Below, one piece after another: positions 8,622 to 16,242 of a DNA stretch of 32,981 nucleotides. Where the stretch lies: the NCBI GenBank assembly GCA_012799365.1, contig JAAZLJ010000128.1:1-32981 (forward strand). The letters are read 5' to 3'. Positions within the stretch are counted from its first letter, which is position 1; every line of letters begins with the position of its first letter. The stretch comes from Syntrophomonadaceae bacterium. GTDB lineage: Bacteria; Bacillota; Syntrophomonadia; Syntrophomonadales; Syntrophothermaceae. Below the pieces are notes generated by a model. The model saw only the letters and a program-made list of their open reading frames with translations, made no database searches and had not been told where the DNA came from. Made by a program: the position numbers and the translations under genes.

Positions 8622-9271
8622 TATTTGCAGTATTAGACCCACTTCGGGAAACTATGCATACTATTTCCTACGGCTTACTGGCGCCAACCATCATTATCCT
8701 GCTGCTGTTGGTAGCTTTCATGGTGGTTGAGCTGGGAGGTTTACTGGTAGAAATACTTACCGAACGGCGCAAAGAGAAAACCAATATACCCGAGTTACTG
8801 GAAGCTTTTCAGGGTAAGGATGTCCAGGGAATTATCGTCGAAATTGATAACAGTAACCTGTTCCGCCGCCAAAAGGCAGCATTACATGAGCTATTAGAAC
8901 ACAGCGATTTACCAGCTGTCTCTCTGCAGGCACTGGCTCGTCGCCTGCTGACCAATGAGGAACTTCATTATTTTAAGATAACCAACCGCACTGATGTAGT
9001 AGCCCGCCTGGGACCCATGCTGGGTTTAATGGCTACCTTGATTCCGCTGGGACCAGGTCTGATAGCACTGGGTCAGGGTGATACCAAAACCCTGGCTGAC
9101 TGCCTATTAACCGCCTTTGATGCCACCGTAACCGGTCTGGCAGCAGCCGCCATTGCCTTTGCCATTTCTCGTTTACGCAAAAGGTGGTATGAGGAGTACT
9201 TGAGTTCTCTGGAGGCCTTGATGGAAAGCTTACTGGAGGTGTTTGCCGGTGAACCGGGGATTACGGAGTAG
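8618..9271 (+). CDS. MotA/TolQ/ExbB-type proton channel protein
   Basis: A 217-residue integral membrane protein of the MotA/TolQ/ExbB family, whose members form ion-conducting stators that turn proton or sodium motive force into mechanical work outside the membrane. Three membrane segments are visible: ~15-45, ~128-152 (RLGPMLGLMATLIPLGPGL, the family signature) and ~160-186 (DATVTGLAAAAIAFAISRL), with a long cytoplasmic loop after the first. GTG start with AAGGAGG at about 8605; it overlaps the preceding stop by four bases and its own end overlaps the next gene. Lying between a C-terminally anchored surface protein and a DUF2149 protein, it probably energises an extracytoplasmic partner rather than a flagellum; no flagellar genes are present. 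Confidence 0.88.
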   Translation: MIFAVLDPLRETMHTISYGLLAPTIIILLLLVAFMVVELGGLLVEILTERRKEKTNIPELLEAFQGKDVQGIIVEIDNSNLFRRQKAALHELLEHSDLPAVSLQALARRLLTNEELHYFKITNRTDVVARLGPMLGLMATLIPLGPGLIALGQGDTKTLADCLLTAFDATVTGLAAAAIAFAISRLRKRWYEEYLSSLEALMESLLEVFAGEPGITE

Positions 9272-9569
9272 GAGAAGGCTGAGAACACTGGATGAGGATA
9301 TCAGCCCCCTGGAAGGTGCTATTAATATTGTGGATGCCATGCTGGTATTTGCCTGCGGGCTGATGCTGGCCCTGGTTATCCGCTGGAACGTTGACCTGGC
9401 TCAGTTCGGGGATCGTGTTAATGTCACCCAGGGCGAAGAAGTGATAGATGATGCCGATATCCGCAGCGACCTGGTAGAAACCGAGGGAGAAGGCCAACTC
9501 TACCAAAAGATGGGCACAGTTTACAAAGACCCCGATACCGGGAAAATGTTTATGCTGACAGACGAGTAA
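9249..9569 (+). CDS. DUF2149 / ExbD-TolR-like partner of the TolQ homologue
   Basis: A 106-residue protein with an arginine-rich cytoplasmic N-terminus, one membrane helix and a short acidic external tail. The helix NIVDAMLVFACGLMLALVI carries an aspartate (about residue 29) at the position where ExbD and TolR have their proton-carrying Asp, and matches DUF2149 as I know it. The external part is much shorter than ExbD's periplasmic domain. The GTG at 9249 is preferred: GGAGGT (9235-9240) lies 8 bases upstream, whereas TTG 9243 is too close. It overlaps the TolQ-like gene by 23 bases, so the two are surely co-translated. It probably forms the stator complex with that protein. Confidence 0.82.
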   Translation: MNRGLRSRRRLRTLDEDISPLEGAINIVDAMLVFACGLMLALVIRWNVDLAQFGDRVNVTQGEEVIDDADIRSDLVETEGEGQLYQKMGTVYKDPDTGKMFMLTDE

Positions 9570-9792
9570 GACGCAGTTGACAACAGTCCCGGCTATCACT
9601 CGCAACTAATATCGCTGTATCTATATTTATTCCCGGGCATATTTCGGTTGGAACTCGTTTCCCTTACAAGAGCTTGAGAGGAGGAGATAAATCTTTCATT
9701 TTTTAATTGTTGCCCGGCAGTGTAAAAGAAAATAAAAGTTTATAAACACTGACCGTAGACCTTATTTAAAAACATAGGGAGGGTTTGAAGAT
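9570..9792 (+). other. Intergenic region, no gene seen
   Basis: A 223-base gap separating the stator pair from the giant SLH gene. It holds an orphan GAGGAGGAGAT-like ribosome site near 9676 without an open frame and a second good site, GGGAGGG, just before the next gene. No terminator or second riboswitch copy was recognised. The last ~20 bases are nearly identical to the leader of the gene at 14220. Confidence 0.5.
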
Positions 9793-12700
9793 ATGCAGTT
9801 GATGAATTGCGGAATAAAGCCTGACAGCAGGAAACTTATCGCCTGCATGGTGGCTTTAGTCATGTTTTTCAGTATACTGGGACTGGGTAGTCCCGGTACG
9901 GCGTGGGCCAAGACCGAGGAGAGTGATCCAGCCGAATTTTTGGTTGTCAATATTCTCAATCCCGATGGTACTACTACTCTGGTACATGAATATTCATATG
10001 AAGAATTAGAGCCCTTGGAAGAGATTGAATACTATGCAACCATTGATGCACTGCCAATAGGTGTGGGTACCAAGGCCAAAGGTGTTAAAATCCATACCCT
10101 TATAGAGCATGCCGTAGAAAACTATGATTCTAATATAAAGTGGGGGTCTGGCCAGAAATTGGTATTTTACGTTACGGATTACCCCACAGTTCCCTATCAG
10201 GGAACCAACTATTATACTTATGATTTTTTATATGGGCAAGAACGGTGTTATTTTCCGAAACTGGTTGAGACCTACGACCCAGAATGGGGTAGGGAGGATA
10301 TCGAGCTTGATGGAGCCGTGGCTGTAGCCCCTATGTTAGCTTCATCTTCCTATCAGGAAAGGTGGGCGACTGATGAAATCCTCAAGAGTACTGACAATCC
10401 AGTGGAAATGGACGGTACGGAGTCCTTTCGATTTTGCATGGGCATTACCGAAGCAGAAGCCCTAGATGAAAATTTCTCCAGTACCAATAAATTTGCCCGG
10501 TGGGTATACCGGGTAGATGTCGGTCCGGTAAACGGTGAAAGACTAACGGCCGATAAAACCGACAATGAAGTTGGACAGCCGATTGAGATTACATTTAAAA
10601 ATAACTCTACTTGGCAGACAGCTATTACCCAGGTCAGAGTGAATGAGGATATTTTAGACCCGGATAAATATGAAATAACAGCAGGGGAAATCACAATCAA
10701 ACCTGGTGTATTTACTGAAGCCGGTACTTATGCGATAACTGTGGAGGCCACCGGTTTTATGAATTCCACTGTTAAACAGAAAATAAACGAAGCAACTAAA
10801 CCGACAACAGTGGAAGTTGAATACACAGCAGAAGGCGACATCACAGCGATTAGCCCAGAAGGTGTAACCTTTGCTTACGGCAAGTTCACCGTTCTAACAG
10901 AGGTAACCGAGTTTACCTTCAAAGATGCCGACAAAGAAATGAAAGCCACCTTTGCAGAAGGCACCTGGACCTTTGCAGAAGTAGTAACTGAACCGACCAC
11001 TTATACCGTAACCTTTACCGTAACTGATAGTGAAAATGCAGCCATTCCAGGGGTAGAAATAACTATAGCAGAACAGACCTTAACCACCGATGCAAATGGT
11101 GAAGCAACCATTGATTTAGAAAATGGCACCTATATCTACGGCGTAACAGCCGAAGGCTTTGGCTCTATTACAGATGGTGAAGTAGTAGTGTCCGGTTCAG
11201 CAGCAGCTGTAGCAGTAACTATGACGGGTGAAATTCCGCAAGGCGATTTTGCATTCGATGAAAATACGAAAACAATTACAGGCTATACAGGTAGTGGAGG
11301 AGACGTTGTTATCCCGTTGACTATTAATGGAGTCCAGGTAGAACATATAGGGAGCGACGCATTTTATAATTGCAGTAGTCTAACGAGCGTAACAATTCCT
11401 GATAGTGTTACCAGTATAGGAGAAGCAGCTTTTGAGAGTTGTACAGGTTTAACGAGCGTAACGATTCCTAATAGCGTTACAAATATAGAACGCAAAGCGT
11501 TTTATGAATGCAGTAGCTTAACGAGTATAACAATTCCTGATAGTGTTGAGAGCATAGGAGACTGTGCGTTTATGGGTTGCACAGTCCTAACGAGTATAAC
11601 AATGGGGAGAGCCGGTATAGAAATAGGAGATAACTTAATCGGTGATGGTAAATTCAATGAAGCATATGCTGCGGGAGGCGCCGGTACTTATATCCTTTTA
11701 GAAACAGGGGAATGGGAAATAGTAAAAGAGCCGTCAGAAGTTCCCTACACAGCAACGGGCGACATTACAGCAATTACTCCCGATACGGTAACCTTTGCCG
11801 ACGGCAAGTTCACCGTACCAGCAGGTGTAACCGAGTTTACCTTCAAAGATGGCGGGGAGGAAATGAAAGCCACCTTTGCGGAAGAAGAGTGGACGATTAC
11901 AGAAGTAGTAACGCCAGAACCGACTACCTACACCGTAACCTTTGAGGTAACCCCGGAAGGTCCGACTGTAGTTGTCAAAAAGGGTGAAGATGTAGTAGCT
12001 GCAGAAGCAGACGGAACTTATAAGTTGGAAGCTGGTGAATACAGCTACACCATAAGTAAAGAAGGCTATGTAACGAAGACTAGTACGATTACCGTATCGG
12101 ACAAAGACGAGACCGTAACCGTAGCCTTAGAAGAAGTAATAACTGAACCTGAAACCGTGGAAGTTGCCTATGCAGCAGAAGGTGAAATCACAGAGATTAA
12201 TCCTGAAACAGTAACCTTTGCTGACGGCAAGTTCACCGTATCGGCAGGTGTAACCGAGTTTACATTCAAAGATGGCGACAAAGAAATGAAAGCCACCTTT
12301 GCGGAAGAAGAGTGGACGATTACAGAAGTACAAGCATCAGTAGCAAAATTAGAAAGCATTACAGTTACAACATTACCAACGAAAACAATTTATATAGTTG
12401 ATGAAGAACTTGACTTAACTGGTCTTGTAGTAACCGGAACTTATGATGATAAATCTACAAAAACGATTGAAGTTACAAAAGATATGATTTCTGGCTTTAA
12501 TAGCTCTAAGCTGGGTAACCAAACTTTAACTATTGCCGTTGGCGATAAGAGTACTACTTATGTGGTAACTATAACTAAACCAGTAGAAGCTAGAAAAGAT
12601 GAATCTGAACCCATAACTATAGACTCGAATATTCCGGTAACAATAACTGTACCCCAGGAGGCTAGCGGGGCTAAAATCAAAGTTGAACAGGAAAAACCAC

Positions 12701-14139
12701 TACCCCTGGTAGCAGTAGAGGCAAAAACTACCGAAGGTAAAGTAACAGTAAAAATGACTATTCCCGAAGGAACTAAAATTGACAAAGTTCCCAAGAATTG
12801 GGATGGCACCATTACCTTACCGGAAGTAAAAGAGAAACCCAGTGCCACTGTTACTAAAGCTCAGCAGGTTAATGCAGTTATTGAAGTAGGACTACCTGAT
12901 GAAGAAATAACCTTCGATAAGGCAGTTCGTTTACTGATTCCCGGACAGAAAGGCAAATCAGCAGGCTTTATTCGTAGTGGCGAGTTTACAGAAATAACTA
13001 CCGTTATATCTAAAGATGGTCAAGTTACAGCTGATAAAGAGCTGAAAAATGGTATGAGAGACGGCAAAGTTGATACAGGTGATGACCTGGCCATCTGGAC
13101 CAAGCATTTCACCGAATTTATTGCCTACACCCCTAAAACGAGTGAAACCAAACGCAAGAGCAGCGGTGGAGGAGGAGGCTCCATTACTCCCAGTGGTCAA
13201 ACCATTGGCAGTAAAGGTGGCACCATAAAAGAAGCTGGAGCCGAAGTCAGTTTCCCAGCCGATGCCGTAAGCAGTGATATCAAGGTAACTATCAAGAAAC
13301 TAAGCGCAGGTATACCCTCTGTTTCCACGGGTTTTAACCTGCTGGGAGATGTATATGAAATCAGCAGTGATACCAAAACCAAATTCGAAAAACCAGTTAC
13401 CATTACCCTACCCTTTGATCCGGATGAAATAGATAATGATAAGCATGATGTAGCTATCTACTGCTGGAGTAGTCAGTGGGTAATTCTGGAGCAGGTAAAA
13501 GTAGACCTGAAAGCCGGGAAAGTCGGCGGTGAAACCAACCATTTCAGCAAATTCGCTGTCCTTCTCAGTAAGAAAGATACCCCGATTGACGAAGACCAAG
13601 AGCCTACCAATGATGTACCAGTTAAACCAGCACTAAAAGACATCGCTGGACACTGGGCAGAAACCAATATCAGCAAATTAGTAAACGCAGGTGCAGTAAG
13701 CGGATATCCGGACGGTACCTTTAAGCCAAATAACACCATTACCCGGGCAGAATTTGCTACTATCCTGGTAAAAGCCTTTAATTTAGAGCCCAAAAGCGGC
13801 AAGGTGTTTGGCGATACCAGTGGACATTGGGCTCAGGATAACATAAGTATCGCGGCTGCCCACGGCATAGTAAGCGGATATAGTGAAACTAACTTTGGTC
13901 CCAATAATGTGATTACCCGTGAGCAGATGGCAGTGATGATTAGCAAAGCAGCCAACCTCAGTGTTGGGGAAGGTAAAACCTTTGCCGATAACAATCAGAT
14001 TGCTGATTGGGCTAAAGCTGGAGTTGCTGCTGCCAGCAGCCAAAACATTATCAGTGGTTATCCCGATAACACCTTCAGACCCCAGGCCCATGCGACCCGG
14101 GCTGAAGCCGTTACCGTTATTGTCAAAGCCTTAAACTAA
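9793..14139 (+). CDS. Giant modular S-layer protein: SUOX-like, HID, BspA-type LRR, Big_3 and SLH domains
   Basis: A 1448-residue surface protein. In order: Sec signal; SUOX-like domain (~37-250; ERCYFPKLVETYD, NKFARWVYRVDVG); a DUF1533/HID-like module (~255-335, WQTAITQVRVN and TYAITVEATGF), a family known from heme/hemoglobin-binding Shr proteins; three near-identical ~57-residue modules (about 341, 649 and 790); carboxypeptidase-regulatory/PEGA-like modules between them; BspA-type leucine-rich repeats (~519-605); a Big_3 domain (~848-930); a conserved block with DDLAIWTKHFTEFIAYTP; a Gly5 linker; a ZU5-like region; and three SLH domains from about residue 1279. Start ATG lies 10 bases from GGGAGGG. 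A terminator follows. It is probably an adhesive or ligand-binding wall protein; no enzyme motif is visible. Confidence 0.85.
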   Translation: MQLMNCGIKPDSRKLIACMVALVMFFSILGLGSPGTAWAKTEESDPAEFLVVNILNPDGTTTLVHEYSYEELEPLEEIEYYATIDALPIGVGTKAKGVKIHTLIEHAVENYDSNIKWGSGQKLVFYVTDYPTVPYQGTNYYTYDFLYGQERCYFPKLVETYDPEWGREDIELDGAVAVAPMLASSSYQERWATDEILKSTDNPVEMDGTESFRFCMGITEAEALDENFSSTNKFARWVYRVDVGPVNGERLTADKTDNEVGQPIEITFKNNSTWQTAITQVRVNEDILDPDKYEITAGEITIKPGVFTEAGTYAITVEATGFMNSTVKQKINEATKPTTVEVEYTAEGDITAISPEGVTFAYGKFTVLTEVTEFTFKDADKEMKATFAEGTWTFAEVVTEPTTYTVTFTVTDSENAAIPGVEITIAEQTLTTDANGEATIDLENGTYIYGVTAEGFGSITDGEVVVSGSAAAVAVTMTGEIPQGDFAFDENTKTITGYTGSGGDVVIPLTINGVQVEHIGSDAFYNCSSLTSVTIPDSVTSIGEAAFESCTGLTSVTIPNSVTNIERKAFYECSSLTSITIPDSVESIGDCAFMGCTVLTSITMGRAGIEIGDNLIGDGKFNEAYAAGGAGTYILLETGEWEIVKEPSEVPYTATGDITAITPDTVTFADGKFTVPAGVTEFTFKDGGEEMKATFAEEEWTITEVVTPEPTTYTVTFEVTPEGPTVVVKKGEDVVAAEADGTYKLEAGEYSYTISKEGYVTKTSTITVSDKDETVTVALEEVITEPETVEVAYAAEGEITEINPETVTFADGKFTVSAGVTEFTFKDGDKEMKATFAEEEWTITEVQASVAKLESITVTTLPTKTIYIVDEELDLTGLVVTGTYDDKSTKTIEVTKDMISGFNSSKLGNQTLTIAVGDKSTTYVVTITKPVEARKDESEPITIDSNIPVTITVPQEASGAKIKVEQEKPLPLVAVEAKTTEGKVTVKMTIPEGTKIDKVPKNWDGTITLPEVKEKPSATVTKAQQVNAVIEVGLPDEEITFDKAVRLLIPGQKGKSAGFIRSGEFTEITTVISKDGQVTADKELKNGMRDGKVDTGDDLAIWTKHFTEFIAYTPKTSETKRKSSGGGGGSITPSGQTIGSKGGTIKEAGAEVSFPADAVSSDIKVTIKKLSAGIPSVSTGFNLLGDVYEISSDTKTKFEKPVTITLPFDPDEIDNDKHDVAIYCWSSQWVILEQVKVDLKAGKVGGETNHFSKFAVLLSKKDTPIDEDQEPTNDVPVKPALKDIAGHWAETNISKLVNAGAVSGYPDGTFKPNNTITRAEFATILVKAFNLEPKSGKVFGDTSGHWAQDNISIAAAHGIVSGYSETNFGPNNVITREQMAVMISKAANLSVGEGKTFADNNQIADWAKAGVAAASSQNIISGYPDNTFRPQAHATRAEAVTVIVKALN
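10813..10983 (+). repeat. 57-codon module, unit 1
   Basis: First of three in-frame modules of 171 bases in the giant SLH gene, encoding EVEYTAEGDITAISPEGVTF at its start and KEMKATFAEGTWTFAEV at its end. It is the most diverged of the three. Confidence 0.8.
11347..11622 (+). repeat. BspA-type leucine-rich repeats, four 69-base units
   Basis: Four tandem 23-codon units beginning at about 11347, 11416, 11485 and 11554, each encoding the pattern I...AF..C..LTS(V/I)TIP.SV. This is the BspA/LRR_5 class found in adhesins. The last unit is degenerate. Confidence 0.85.
11737..11907 (+). repeat. 57-codon module, unit 2
   Basis: Second module. Its 3' part, encoding KATFAEEEWTITEV, is identical in nucleotide sequence to unit 3 over about 38 bases, which points to recent duplication or gene conversion. 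Confidence 0.8.
12160..12330 (+). repeat. 57-codon module, unit 3
   Basis: Third module, directly preceding the Big_3 domain. It shares long identical DNA stretches with unit 2, so these units could recombine and alter protein length. Confidence 0.8.
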
Positions 14140-14150
14140 AGTAAACAAAA

Positions 14151-14182
14151 AGGGGTCAGGCTTTTAATAATGCCTGACCCCT
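14151..14182 (+). terminator. Hairpin terminator after the giant SLH gene
   Basis: An 11-bp perfect stem, AGGGGTCAGGC (14151-14161) with GCCTGACCCCT (14172-14182), preceded by AAAAA and followed by ATGTTTT. It lies 38 bases upstream of the next start, so the gene at 14220 may depend on read-through or on its own promoter further upstream. Confidence 0.75.
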
Positions 14183-14219
14183 ATGTTTTAAAAACTAAAC
14201 ATAGGGAGGGTTTAAACAT

Positions 14220-15650
14220 ATGCATTTGATGAATCGGGGATTAAAGCCCCATAGCAGGAAACTTATTGCCTGTATGGTAGTCGTAATCATGTTTTTCGGT
14301 ATACTGGGGCTGGGTAATTTGGACTCGGCGTATGCCAAGACGGAATGGAGTGAACCGGCGGATCATTTTGAGGTTTGGCTGATAGACTCGGATACGGGTA
14401 ATAAGACTCACCTGGTCACCTATACCTTTCCGGAACTGGAACAAATGCCCCAGGTAGAGCGAGCCTATAGCTCTACTGATAGTCTACCTGCACCGGTGTT
14501 TACCGCAGCCAGGGGCATTGACCTGATAGATTTTTTAGAAAGTCTTATGTTTGATATGGGCACGGTAGAGAAGTTTAAATTTCGAGCTACTGATTTCGAT
14601 GCAGACAATTTTCCTCCAAACTATGGGAAAGTCTTGCAAGCCAGTGATTTACTGGATCCCGACCGGTATTATTTTCCCAAAATACAGGAATGTTGGGATG
14701 AATACTGGGATGAAGATATGGAAAACCCTTCAAATACGGGTGTTCCAGGGAATTTTATCGATGGGTCCGACGAATATACCCGAGCTGAACAACAGCTGGT
14801 TAGACCGATGCTGGGGATAATATCTTATGGATGCCGGGCCATTACTTCAGATCCTGGAAAACCAGTAAATACCGAACCACGATTTGACCTGATGGATGGT
14901 ACGACTAGATTAAGACTGTGCTATGGGCAAAAATATCCCAGCGAATGTATCACTATGCATTTTCTTAAATGGACCTACAAAATTGAAGTAACCGGTAAAC
15001 GGTTAGAGGGCGCTCCGCCAGTAGTTAAGGTTGATAGTATTAATAATACTGTGGGTAATAACGCAAACCTTACCTTTATTGATGATGAAGACTGGCGCAA
15101 TGCTATTAGTGCCGTATATGTAAATGATACGACCTTGGTACGAGATAGCGTTTATAACAGCTATACTGTTGAAGCCGGACAAATTACTATAGGCAAGGAT
15201 TTGTTCCCCAGCGAGGGCGAATATAATATAAAAATCGAAGCTGATAATTACTTGGATCTAAACCTTAAGCAGCAGGTAATAGATTCGTCGGCACCTTCGA
15301 CTCAATATGAGGTGACTCCGGTAGAAGATGCTGCTTATACCATTGGTGCAACTCCGGATGGTATCAGGACCATGACGGTAAACTCAGATTATTCAGGGAT
15401 GAAGTATTTTGGGGTTCAGGTTACTCCAGTTATAGAGCACGAAGGGGTAGAAACCCTGGTTTTTAACCAATGGAGGGATGATACTCAGCTTACTATAAAT
15501 GCAATCCGGGTGGATTTTGATGTTGTACAGGAGGCACAGGCCGGGTTCAATGTACAGCCGGGCGACATTATAAAAGTTTATATTGTTGACCAATTAAGCA
15601 ATGATGCTCACCGCAACCCGGTCCCTTTTTTATTCCCTATAGAACCGTAG
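14220..15650 (+). CDS. Secreted SUOX-like/HID protein without a wall anchor
   Basis: A 476-residue exported protein. Signal and SUOX-like domain (to ~258) are closely related to those of the proteins at 1815 and 9793; motifs include MPQVERAYSS, LPAPVFTAARGIDL, DRYYFPKIQECWDEYWD and CITMHFLKWTYKIEV. A HID/DUF1533-like module follows (~265-355; DWRNAISAVYVND). The last ~110 residues (TPDGIRTMTVNSDYSG to IIKVYIVDQLSN) form a domain I recognise only as a recurrent module of SLH-type proteins. There are no SLH domains, so it is probably released or held by partners. The leader and first ~40 codons are near-copies of those of the gene at 9793 (AGGGAGGG then ATGCA.TTGATGAAT), indicating recent duplication of the 5' end. 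Confidence 0.8.
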   Translation: MHLMNRGLKPHSRKLIACMVVVIMFFGILGLGNLDSAYAKTEWSEPADHFEVWLIDSDTGNKTHLVTYTFPELEQMPQVERAYSSTDSLPAPVFTAARGIDLIDFLESLMFDMGTVEKFKFRATDFDADNFPPNYGKVLQASDLLDPDRYYFPKIQECWDEYWDEDMENPSNTGVPGNFIDGSDEYTRAEQQLVRPMLGIISYGCRAITSDPGKPVNTEPRFDLMDGTTRLRLCYGQKYPSECITMHFLKWTYKIEVTGKRLEGAPPVVKVDSINNTVGNNANLTFIDDEDWRNAISAVYVNDTTLVRDSVYNSYTVEAGQITIGKDLFPSEGEYNIKIEADNYLDLNLKQQVIDSSAPSTQYEVTPVEDAAYTIGATPDGIRTMTVNSDYSGMKYFGVQVTPVIEHEGVETLVFNQWRDDTQLTINAIRVDFDVVQEAQAGFNVQPGDIIKVYIVDQLSNDAHRNPVPFLFPIEP

Positions 15651-15841
15651 CGGGTGGATTTTACATGGATTACATATGAATATAGTAGAATTTTAAATGG
15701 AAATACATCCTGCGGGTATAACAATGTTTACTATCGTTCATAATTTAAGATTGCGCCTTATTTCTCTCTATTTTAACCCTAAATGAAGCTTATTTTTTGC
15801 AATGGAATCATGGATTAAATAATTTACAAGAGGTGAGATTG

Positions 15842-16171
15842 GTGGCGGAGAAAAGGATTGCCATTATCGTTACAGCACTGCTTATGTTTTCAATACTGCC
15901 AGGGCTGGCCCTGGGTGCCCAGGTTAGTTTGGATTTGAATAAAAGCAATGCTGCAGTGGGAGACAGTGTAACTGCCTATGGAAGTACCACTCAAAATGAA
16001 TGGGTATGTATAAAGGTAGTGGATAGCTGTGGAAGCATAGTGGTTTTTGATTTAATAAAATCAAATAGCAGCGGGGATTATAGTTATGATTTTAAAATCC
16101 CCCAGGTTTCTCCCGGAAACCTGAATGTGGTAGCCGGATGTGGCAGTAATGTTGCTAATAAAACATTGTAG
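15842..16171 (+). pseudogene. 5' fragment of a broken SLH-protein gene (signal peptide plus Ig-like module)
   Basis: Encodes about 109 residues: a signal peptide (IAIIVTALLMFSILPGLALG|A) and one Ig-like module (AAVGDSVTAYGSTTQNEWV, NVVAGCGSNVANKTL), ending at TAG 16169-16171. Start GTG 15842 has GAGGTGAG six bases upstream. Reading past the TAG gives VSGKGG, the expected linker, and restoring one base in the G8 tract (16183-16190) joins it to the Big_3 domain that follows. It may still be secreted as a short protein. The 190-base gap before it shows nothing else. Confidence 0.65.
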
Positions 16172-16242
16172 GTATCGGGTAAGGGGGGGGAGTCCTTAAT
16201 AGTATAGCTATTACCCAAACAGCTGCCAGGGTAATTTACATT

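Noticed and set aside
1815-9569. SUOX-fold proteins as active molybdenum oxidoreductases
   Set aside because: No ligand cysteine is recognisable, signals are Sec-type or lipoprotein-type rather than Tat, and no heme or flavin partner is present.
8618-9569. The TolQ-like pair as a flagellar MotAB motor
   Set aside because: The second protein lacks an OmpA-like peptidoglycan-binding domain and there are no flagellar or chemotaxis genes nearby.
11347-11622. Regular 69-base repeats considered as a CRISPR-like array
   Set aside because: They are in frame within a coding region and encode BspA-type leucine-rich repeats; there are no variable spacers.
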